From positions 1 through 39,006 of the forward strand of contig DATLUQ010000057.1 in assembly GCA_035533015.1 (NCBI GenBank): a DNA stretch of 39,006 bases. The letters are read 5' to 3'. The stretch is from Gemmatimonadaceae bacterium (GTDB lineage: Bacteria; Gemmatimonadota; Gemmatimonadetes; Gemmatimonadales; Gemmatimonadaceae). Below, one piece after another: positions 25,645-32,186 of the stretch (within the stretch, counting starts at the first letter, position 1; each line of letters opens with the position of its first letter). The notes under the pieces were generated by a model. That model ran no database searches. It was not told where the DNA came from and was given only the letters and a program-made list of their open reading frames with translations. The translations under genes were made by a program, and so were the position numbers.

Positions 25645-26790
25645 ATGGCCATTGTGCGATCGGTGTCCATCGTTGCCGCGCTGCTGCCGCTGGCCGCGGC
25701 CGCCCTCGGGGCGCAGACCCAGACCCCACGGCGGGCGCGCCAGCTCGGGATCGCGCCTGGCATCTTCCGGCCGGGCGCGAACAATGCCATCACCGACGTG
25801 GGCGGCGTGCTCGTGGGGCAGGCCACGGTGGACGACGGCGACTCGATCCACACCGGCGTCACGGCCATCCTGCCGCACGCCGGCAACGTGTTCACTGCCC
25901 GCGTGCCCGCGGCGATCGTGGTCGGCAACGGGTTCGGCAAGCTGCTCGGCGTGACCCAGGTGGATGAACTGGGGGAACTCGAGACGCCCATCCTGCTCAC
26001 CTGCACGCTGTGCGTCTGGCGCGCCGCGGATGCGATGGTGGCCTGGCTGCTCGCACAACCCGGCATGGAGAGCGTACGCTCCATCAACCCCGTGGTGGGG
26101 GAAACGAACGACGGCACGCTCAACGCGATCCGGTCGCGGCCCATCGCACCGGCCGACGTGGTGAAAGCGCTGGAGTCGGCGCGGAGCGGACCGGTGGACG
26201 AGGGGAGCGTCGGCGCCGGACGTGGGACAATCGCTTTTGGGTGGAAGGGCGGTATCGGCACCGCGTCGCGCGTATTACCCCATTCGCTGGGCGGCTGGAC
26301 CGTGGGCGTCCTCGTGCAGACCAACTACGGCGGCATTCTCCAAGTGGACGGTGCGCCGGTGGGGCGCGAACTCGGCCAGTACTCGTTCAAGCACGACGTG
26401 GACGACCAGAGCGCCAACGGGTCGTGCATGATCGTCGTGGCCACCGATGCGCCGGTCCTCGACCGGAATCTGCGCCGGCTGGCCAGCCGGGCCATCATGG
26501 GTTTGGCGCGCACCGGGTCGTTCGCCTCGAACGGTTCGGGCGACTACGTGATCGCCTTTTCCGCGGACTCCGTGCTCCGCCGCGGCGCCGACCAACGGCG
26601 GCCCGACGTGACGGAGTTGACCAACGAGGAGATGTCGCCGCTGTTCGAAGCCGTCGTCGAAGCCACGGAGGAGGCGGTCTACAATTCGCTGTTCATGGCC
26701 ACGCCGGTCACGAATTCCCAGGGCCGGACGATCGAGCCGGTACCCATTGACCGCGTGCAGGCAATCCTCAAGAAGTACGGACACCAATAG
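25645..26790 (+). CDS. P1/DmpA-family self-processing aminopeptidase
   Basis: N-terminal-nucleophile-type hydrolase of peptidase family S58/P1 (DmpA, BapA), 381 residues; relatives remove N-terminal D- or beta-amino acids from peptides. A signal peptide (residues 1-23, ending LGAQ) implies export. The GITDVGGV-like opening (NAITDVGGVLVGQATV), LTCTLCVWRAADA, VVGETNDG and NGSCMIVVATDAP are all family blocks. Autocleavage is predicted between Gly259 and Ser260, making Ser260 the nucleophile of the beta chain. The ATG is certain: GGAGGG lies 5-6 bases upstream, and 92 bases separate it from the divergent ligase-like gene. Confidence 0.92.
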   Translation: MAIVRSVSIVAALLPLAAAALGAQTQTPRRARQLGIAPGIFRPGANNAITDVGGVLVGQATVDDGDSIHTGVTAILPHAGNVFTARVPAAIVVGNGFGKLLGVTQVDELGELETPILLTCTLCVWRAADAMVAWLLAQPGMESVRSINPVVGETNDGTLNAIRSRPIAPADVVKALESARSGPVDEGSVGAGRGTIAFGWKGGIGTASRVLPHSLGGWTVGVLVQTNYGGILQVDGAPVGRELGQYSFKHDVDDQSANGSCMIVVATDAPVLDRNLRRLASRAIMGLARTGSFASNGSGDYVIAFSADSVLRRGADQRRPDVTELTNEEMSPLFEAVVEATEEAVYNSLFMATPVTNSQGRTIEPVPIDRVQAILKKYGHQ

Positions 26791-26826
26791 CTGACAGGTC
26801 GGACCTCGAGGCCGCGGGCCGCCGGT

Positions 26827-27246
26827 TCAGAGACACTTGAAGACGTTCGGGTTTGCGCCGAATTGCAGAGTGAACGTCTGAGGCGGCACCGAGTCGCCTG
26901 TCACGGTCATCGTGAAGGACAACGTGCGTCCATCGGTGTGGCCGGTGTAGCGGGCCGCAAATTTTGGCAGGAGCGAGTCGTTGGCCGGGACCGGTCCGGC
27001 TTCCCGGATATATAGGCCCGGGAGATCGAAGTCTCCGCGCGAGTCCAGCACCATCGGCACACTGATGCGGCCGGCGCCGCAGTCGTACTCGATCTCGGCA
27101 CCACTGTCCGATACGACCATGCCGGCGTGTGGGCCACCCCAGTTCCCCAGGGGCACCCGGCTGGGAAATCCGGTTGCGCAGGCAGCGGTCACGGCCGAGC
27201 CCGCGAGCACGGCGATCCAAGCGATACGAGCACGCAGCGGGAACAT
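26827..27246 (-). CDS. Small predicted lipoprotein, unknown function
   Basis: A 139-residue protein beginning MFPLRARIAWIAVLAGSAV with a lipobox-like TAAC (Cys23). The mature part is beta-rich with a repeating polar pattern and two widely spaced cysteines (Cys in YDCGAG and in the final FKCL), which could form a disulphide. I recognise no family. A TATTAT hexamer lies only 5 bases before the ATG (27250-27255 on the plus strand), so the mRNA may be leaderless. It is divergent from the histone-like gene. The frame is open far upstream, but the lipoprotein signal fixes this start. Confidence 0.72.
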   Translation of the reverse strand: MFPLRARIAWIAVLAGSAVTAACATGFPSRVPLGNWGGPHAGMVVSDSGAEIEYDCGAGRISVPMVLDSRGDFDLPGLYIREAGPVPANDSLLPKFAARYTGHTDGRTLSFTMTVTGDSVPPQTFTLQFGANPNVFKCL

Positions 27247-27332
27247 GCCAGATAATACGCCGGAGCGGCGGCCGAAGTTCAGTAACGGCCGCTTCGTCAC
27301 GCCGTCTCCTGGCGGAGCGCCGCACTTGCCCA

Positions 27333-27361
27333 TAGGCACGGGGCGGGTTCCGTGACATATT
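27333..27361 (+). promoter_or_regulatory. Possible sigma-70-type promoter of the histone-like gene
   Basis: TAGGCA (27333-27338) and an extended -10, TGA-CATATT (27353-27361), are 17 bases apart. Transcription would start near 27368, giving a 60-base leader that contains the hairpin CCCCGG-TGCATT-CCGGGG at 27373-27390. Both hexamers match the consensus only partly. Confidence 0.35.
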
Positions 27362-27427
27362 CGAAGCGGCGCCCCCGGTGCATTCCGGGGCCGACCACCG
27401 CGGTTCCCCACAGCTCGAGCCACACTC

Positions 27428-27829
27428 ATGACGTCGCATTCACCGGAAGATCTCTTTCGCGCGGAAAAGGAGCGCTCGCAGAGCGAGCGCGGGTCGACGC
27501 ACGCACAATTGCTGGCCGAGGCAAAGGCGGCATTCGACAAGCTGATGGCCGAGGGGCAGGCGGCGCGCAAGAGCGGCCGCCCGCGCAAGAACCCGCCTCC
27601 TCCACTCCTGGCGGCCGTGCCCGCAGTCGCCGTTGGAAAGAAGCCGGTGGCCGCCAACGCACTCAAGAAGCGCGCGGCGAAGGCACCGGCCAAGAAGCCC
27701 GCAAGACCGGCCAAGAAATCGGCACCCAAGAAGGCAGCCAAGAAGTCCGCGGCCCGGAAGCCAGCCAAGAAGCACGCGGCCAAGAAGGCCGCGCCGAGGA
27801 AGCCGGGGAACCACGGCAAGCGGCGCTGA
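27428..27829 (+). CDS. Histone-H1-like Lys/Ala-rich DNA-binding protein
   Basis: A 133-residue, very basic protein. Residues 1-50 are a mixed-charge helical head (SPEDLFRAEKERSQSERGS...AKAAFDKLMAEG). Then comes KSGRPRKNPPPP, whose GRPRK core matches an AT-hook that binds the minor groove. The last 60 residues are repeats of KKxAAKK and PAKK type, as in eukaryotic H1 tails, Bordetella BpH1 and the AlgP C-terminus. It is probably a nucleoid-associated protein that compacts DNA. The tail is built from short direct repeats, so its length may vary between strains. It ends 19 bases before the decarboxylase gene. Confidence 0.78.
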   Translation: MTSHSPEDLFRAEKERSQSERGSTHAQLLAEAKAAFDKLMAEGQAARKSGRPRKNPPPPLLAAVPAVAVGKKPVAANALKKRAAKAPAKKPARPAKKSAPKKAAKKSAARKPAKKHAAKKAAPRKPGNHGKRR

Positions 27830-27848
27830 TGCGCCGGAACGTCTCGCG

Positions 27849-29282
27849 GTGAGGTCGTCTCCTCTCGATCTGGACGAGGAGACGATGCGCCGGCTGGGCC
27901 GTCAGGTGACCGACCTGGTGGCCGGCCATCTGGCAGCGGTGCGCGCCGAGCCGGTTCAGCACCCGCTCGGTCGTGCCCAGGCCCGCCCGCTCGTCGCGCT
28001 TGCGGCTCGCGCGCCCGAGCTGGCAACGCCGTTCGAGGACATTCTCGCCGTGCTCCGGGACCGGGTGTTCCCCTACCACGCGCGCGAGCCGCATCCGCGG
28101 TTCATGGGGTACGTGCCGAGTAGTCCGACCTTTCCGGCGGTGCTCGGCGACTGGATCGCCACCGGCTACAACTTCTTCGCCGGCGTGTGGTCGGTGGCGG
28201 CCGGGCCCAACGAGGTCGAACTCACGGTACTCGAGTGGTTCCGGCAGTGGCTCGGCATGCCGGCGGGGGCGAGCGGGCTGCTGACGTCGGGCGGCTCCAA
28301 CGCCACGCTCACCGCCGTGGTAGCGGCCCGGCACGCCGCGCTCGGCGAGCGCACGGAAGGGCTTCCCCGCCTCGTCATGTACTGCTCCGACCAGGCGCAC
28401 TCATCGGTGGCGCGGGCGGCATGGATCGCCGGCATTCCGCGTGGCAACGTGCGAGCCGTGGAGAGCGATGCCCGATTCCGGTTGCGCGTCGACGTGTTGA
28501 ACGCGGCCATCGCGCGAGACCGGGCGGCGGGACTGCAACCGTTCCTCGTTGTCGGAAACGGCGGCGCGACGAACACGGGTGCCGTGGACCCGCTTCGCGA
28601 GATCGCGGACGTGGCCGCACGCGAGAAGCTCTGGTACCACATCGACGCCGCCTATGCGGGATTCGCCGTGCTCACCGAGCGCGGCCGCGCGCTCCTGGGC
28701 GGAATCGAGACGGCCGACAGCGTCACGCTCGATCCACATAAATGGTTGTACGTGCCGTTCGAGTGCGGATGCCTGATGGTGCGCGAGCCGCGCAAGCTCG
28801 CGGCGGCGTTTCACGTGCTGCCCGAATACCTGAAGGACGTCGAGGCGCGCAATGAGGACGTGAACTTCGCCGACTATGGCGAGCAACTCACGCGGTATTC
28901 GCGCGCGTTCAAGGTCTGGGTGTCCGTGAACTATTTCGGACTGGGGGCGATCCGCGGGGCGATCGAGCGGTGCATGCAACTTGCCGATCTCGCCGAACGA
29001 CTGGTGCGCGACGCGCCGGACCTCGAGGTGCTCTCGCCGGCGCAGTTCGGGGTCGTGTGCTTCCGGGTGCACCCACCGGGGGTGAATGATCCGGTGGCCC
29101 TGGACGCGCTCAACGAGCGGGTGAATGCGGCGGTGAACGGCAGCGGCGAGGTGCTGATGTCGTCCACGAGGCTGCGCGGCGTCTATTCGCTCCGGCTGTG
29201 CATCCTGAACTTTCGGACGACGGAAGACGATGTGGCGGCGGTGATCGGAATGGTGCGGTCGGAAACGCTGAAGACCACCTGA
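27849..29282 (+). CDS. PLP-dependent group II amino-acid decarboxylase
   Basis: Pyridoxal-phosphate enzyme of the aromatic-amino-acid/glutamate decarboxylase family, 477 residues, a normal length. The cofactor lysine is Lys298 in SVTLDPHKWLYVPFECG. His184 (DQAHSSV) stacks on the PLP ring and Asp266 (YHIDAAYAG) contacts its nitrogen. PHPRFMGYVPSSPTFPAVLGDW and TSGGSNATLTA are the usual substrate and phosphate blocks. The substrate cannot be fixed; the Trp/Phe-rich entry favours aromatic amino acids such as tryptophan, tyrosine or phenylalanine. GTG 27849 is chosen because upstream codons give a low-complexity Arg/Pro sequence antisense-like to the histone tail. Confidence 0.92.
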   Translation: MRSSPLDLDEETMRRLGRQVTDLVAGHLAAVRAEPVQHPLGRAQARPLVALAARAPELATPFEDILAVLRDRVFPYHAREPHPRFMGYVPSSPTFPAVLGDWIATGYNFFAGVWSVAAGPNEVELTVLEWFRQWLGMPAGASGLLTSGGSNATLTAVVAARHAALGERTEGLPRLVMYCSDQAHSSVARAAWIAGIPRGNVRAVESDARFRLRVDVLNAAIARDRAAGLQPFLVVGNGGATNTGAVDPLREIADVAAREKLWYHIDAAYAGFAVLTERGRALLGGIETADSVTLDPHKWLYVPFECGCLMVREPRKLAAAFHVLPEYLKDVEARNEDVNFADYGEQLTRYSRAFKVWVSVNYFGLGAIRGAIERCMQLADLAERLVRDAPDLEVLSPAQFGVVCFRVHPPGVNDPVALDALNERVNAAVNGSGEVLMSSTRLRGVYSLRLCILNFRTTEDDVAAVIGMVRSETLKTT

Positions 29283-29340
29283 CCTCAGGCCCGGCGCGGT
29301 GCGCGGACAGCGAAGCGCCGACCGCAACCGCTCCACCGCC

Positions 29341-30648
29341 TCAACACGGGAGTATCAGCCGTGCCTCGCACCCGTGCCCATCCGTCCGGTCGACGAGCGT
29401 CAACGATCCACCGTGCGCCTCGGCGATCTGCTGTGACAGCACCAGCCCGATCCCGGTTCCGCCGGGCTTCGTGGTGAAGAACGGCACGAACAGATTGGTC
29501 GTATGCGGCAGTCCCGGACCGTCGTCCTGCACCACGACTTCGAAGTGGGCGCGCTCGCGGGACCAGGTGACCCGCACGCCCCCGCTGGTCTCGAGGGCGG
29601 CGTCCACCGCGTTGCGCACGAGATTGATGAGCAGTTGATCGAGCTGATCGCCGTCGGCGAGCAGCGTGACCGGCGGACCCGGGATGATCTCCACAGACAG
29701 TCGCGTCTCGAGCTGCACGATGCGATTGACCCAGGCGCCCACGCTGATCGGGGCCAGCCGTGGGGCCGGGAGTTTGGCCAGCTTGGTGTACGAGGCGAGG
29801 AAACGGGTGAGCGCCTCCGACCGGTTGGCGATCACCCCCATCCCGCGCTGCATGTCCTCCCGCGCCGCGGCGTCTGGCGCTCGCCGTCGCAGCATCTCCT
29901 GGAATTGCTCGGCGAGGGACTTGATGGGGGTGATCGAGTTGTTGATCTCGTGGCCCAGTACGCGCACCAGCCGCTGCCAGGCCTTGCGCTCTTCCTCGCG
30001 CAGCGCGCGGCTCACGTCAGCGAGCACCACGAATTGGTGGGGGCGGCCGCCCTGGCGGAAGGCGCCGCGCCGTACCTCCCACCGGCCGCGTTGAGCGCCG
30101 AGCGCCAGTTCCACGACACGCGGTGCGTCGCCGCGCAGACACTCGCCCAGTCCGAGTTCCTCGGCCCGCCGCCCGAGCAACCGTTCTGGGGGTTGGCCGA
30201 GCAGCCGTTCGCCGCTCGCGTTCACCACGCGGAGGGCGCCGGCATCGTCGAACGCGAACACGGCTACGTCGATCTCGGCCATCACGCGTTGGAGCAGGGC
30301 GGTGGCTTCGAGCGCTCCCAGGCGGCGCTCGCGCAGCTCATCCATCAGCGAATTCAACTCGAGCATGGCGAGACCCAGGGCGTCGCCCGTGCTGGCCCGC
30401 CGGCCACGCAGGGAGTAGTCCTGCTCGCGAATGGCGGCCAGCATGTTGGACAGCGTCTGGAGGGGACGCACGACGCGTTCGCGGAGCGTGAACGCGAGCG
30501 AGAGCCAGAGCGCTACGAGCAGGACGGTGAGCGACCACTGGGTGCGCGGCTCGAACCCGCCCGTCCAGAGCAGCGTGAGCGCGATGGCCAGCGCCGGGAG
30601 CGGCGAGGCCAGCGCGAGGATCGTGACCTGGCGTTCGTGCGACGCCAT
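29341..30648 (-). CDS. NtrY-like sensor histidine kinase with PAS domain
   Basis: Membrane histidine kinase of 435 residues that should phosphorylate the regulator encoded just upstream. Two helices (about 8-29 and 37-54) are separated by only a few residues, so there is almost no periplasmic sensor. A HAMP-like linker follows (RERVVRPLQTLSNMLAAIREQDY), then a PAS domain (118-215). The phospho-acceptor is His233 in RVLGHEINNSITPIKS, the E-[IL]-N-N-pattern of NtrB/NtrY kinases. The ATP site is complete: NLVRNAVDAA, DDGPGLP, FFTTKPGGTGIGL. It begins 9 bases after the regulator stop codon. The signal is probably sensed in or near the membrane or in the cytoplasm by PAS. Confidence 0.93.
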   Translation of the reverse strand: MASHERQVTILALASPLPALAIALTLLWTGGFEPRTQWSLTVLLVALWLSLAFTLRERVVRPLQTLSNMLAAIREQDYSLRGRRASTGDALGLAMLELNSLMDELRERRLGALEATALLQRVMAEIDVAVFAFDDAGALRVVNASGERLLGQPPERLLGRRAEELGLGECLRGDAPRVVELALGAQRGRWEVRRGAFRQGGRPHQFVVLADVSRALREEERKAWQRLVRVLGHEINNSITPIKSLAEQFQEMLRRRAPDAAAREDMQRGMGVIANRSEALTRFLASYTKLAKLPAPRLAPISVGAWVNRIVQLETRLSVEIIPGPPVTLLADGDQLDQLLINLVRNAVDAALETSGGVRVTWSRERAHFEVVVQDDGPGLPHTTNLFVPFFTTKPGGTGIGLVLSQQIAEAHGGSLTLVDRTDGHGCEARLILPC

Positions 30649-30657
30649 TAGTAAATA

Positions 30658-32022
30658 CTAGAGATTGTGGCGCTGCAGACGCCGGTAGAGCGCGCTGCGC
30701 GAGAGGCCGAGTGCCTTGGCGGCGAGGCTGACGTTGCCTTCGTACCGCGCCATCGCCTTGCCGATCAGCACCCGCTCCACGTCCTCGAGGCTCATCTCTT
30801 CGAGAGCGGGGGCCGCGGTGCCGACCGCCTGCAGCGCGAGGTCGCCCTCCCGCAGCGCATCGTGCTGAGCGAGCAGCGTGGCCCGCTCCACGGCGTGCGC
30901 CAGTTCCCGCACGTTGCCCGGCCAGCCGTAGCGGAGCAGCGCCTGCATGGCCTCGGGACTGAACGCCGATACCGGACGCCGGTAATGGGCCGAGAATTGG
31001 CGCAGGAAATGCGTCGCGAGGAGCGGGATGTCGTCCCGGCGCTCGCGCAGCGGCGGAAGGTGAAGCTCCACCGTATTGAGTCGGAAGAACAGATCCTCGC
31101 GGAACCGGCCCGCCGCCACCTCGGTGCGGAGGTCGGCGTTCGTGGCGGCGAGAATGCGCACGTCCACGCGGCGCGTCTTGGACGAGCCGACGCGCTCCAT
31201 CTGTCCCGTCTGCAGCACGCGCAGCAGCTTGGCCTGTTGGGCGAGCGAGAGATTGGCGATCTCGTCCAGGAACAGCGTGCCGCCGTCGGCCAATTCGAAC
31301 CGCCCCATGCGGTCGGCCTTGGCGTCGGTGAACGAGCCCTTCACGTGCCCGAACATCTCGCTCTCGAACACGCCTTCGGAGAGGCCGCCCAAATTGACCG
31401 TGACCATGGCCCGCACGCGGCGTGGCGATGCGGCGTGCAGCCAGGCGGCCACCACCTCCTTGCCCGTGCCGTGTTCGCCGGTGATCAGGGCGCCGGCGTC
31501 GGAAGGGCCGATGCGCTCCATGAGCCGCAGCACCGGCTGCATGGCCGCCGATTGGGCGATGAGTTCTGGCGCACCGTCGGGGCGGAGCGCGCGATTCTCG
31601 CTCTCCAGCCGCTGGCTTGTGCGGATGGCGCGGCTCAATTCCACCTGGGTGGCGAGTACGTGGAGTAGCCGTGCGTTGTTCCACGGCTTCTCGATGTAGT
31701 CGCGGGCTCCTCGGCGCAGTGCCTCCACCGCGCCCTCAATGCTTCCCCAAGCCGTCATCACGATCACCGGCAGCGTGGCGTCCAGCGCCTGAAGGCGTGT
31801 GAGCAGGTCGAGCCCTTCCACACCCCCGGTCGTATCGCGCGTGTAGTTCATGTCCATGAGCACGGCGTCGAAGTCCTGCGTGGTCACGCCGGCGATCAGG
31901 GCCCCCGGAGACACAGCGGTGTCGACCTCATACTCTTCGCCGCGCAGCAGCAGCCGCAGGGCTTCGAGGACGTCGCGGTCATCGTCGGCGACGAGGATTC
32001 TGGCGGCAGCGGGCGCAGTCAT
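30658..32022 (-). CDS. Sigma-54-dependent NtrC-type response regulator
   Basis: Response regulator of 454 residues with receiver, AAA+ and Fis-type DNA-binding domains. The receiver has the acidic cluster at 13-15, phospho-acceptor Asp57 (VLMDMNY), Thr90 and Lys112. An insertion after Asp57 (TRDTTGG) is characteristic of one NtrX-like subgroup. The AAA+ domain has Walker A GEHGTGKE (182-189) and Walker B GGTLFLDE (247-254). The sigma-54 contact loop is GSFTDA (229-234) instead of the usual GAFTGA. The C-terminus (NVSLAAKALGLSRSALYRRLQ) is a Fis helix-turn-helix. It is expected to remodel sigma-54 polymerase, and the good -24/-12 promoter at 37355-37371 is the obvious target. Confidence 0.94.
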   Translation of the reverse strand: MTAPAAARILVADDDRDVLEALRLLLRGEEYEVDTAVSPGALIAGVTTQDFDAVLMDMNYTRDTTGGVEGLDLLTRLQALDATLPVIVMTAWGSIEGAVEALRRGARDYIEKPWNNARLLHVLATQVELSRAIRTSQRLESENRALRPDGAPELIAQSAAMQPVLRLMERIGPSDAGALITGEHGTGKEVVAAWLHAASPRRVRAMVTVNLGGLSEGVFESEMFGHVKGSFTDAKADRMGRFELADGGTLFLDEIANLSLAQQAKLLRVLQTGQMERVGSSKTRRVDVRILAATNADLRTEVAAGRFREDLFFRLNTVELHLPPLRERRDDIPLLATHFLRQFSAHYRRPVSAFSPEAMQALLRYGWPGNVRELAHAVERATLLAQHDALREGDLALQAVGTAAPALEEMSLEDVERVLIGKAMARYEGNVSLAAKALGLSRSALYRRLQRHNL

Positions 32023-32125
32023 GGGGGAAACGTTACGCGAAAGGCGCCGCGCGGGCCACGTCGGCTCCTGCGACCGTGGCGGCAGCTCGGATGGGCGGGG
32101 CTTCAACGACTTTGACGCGGATTCG

Positions 32126-32175
32126 AACGGAGAGAACTGAGGCGGAACGGACTGATTTGAGGGGGGAACAACGGA
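32126..32175. repeat. Three AACGGA repeats upstream of the response regulator
   Basis: AACGGA occurs at 32126-32131, 32146-32151 and 32170-32175, in the same orientation, 20 and 24 bases apart, within the 164-base gap between the permease gene and the regulator gene. About two-turn spacing suggests stacked protein-binding sites. No -24/-12 promoter is visible in this gap. Confidence 0.35.
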
Positions 32176-32186
32176 AACCGCGCGTT

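Noticed and set aside
24147-26324. A very long open frame antisense to the ligase-like gene and the P1 peptidase gene, and similar long frames opposite the ADOP permease (32307-34637) and the adaptor/ATPase genes (35267-37411).
   Set aside because: Their translations are Arg/Pro/Gly/His-rich without domains, and the opposite strands encode clear protein families. Long antisense frames are expected at this G+C content.
26791-26826. A terminator between the convergent P1 peptidase and lipoprotein genes.
   Set aside because: Only overlapping short GC palindromes (CCTCGAGG and GC-rich runs) are present and no single stable stem stands out.
27633-27848. An N-terminal extension of the decarboxylase overlapping the histone-like gene.
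   Set aside because: The extra 72 residues are Arg/Pro-rich out-of-frame reading of the Lys/Ala repeats, and family homology begins after the GTG at 27849.
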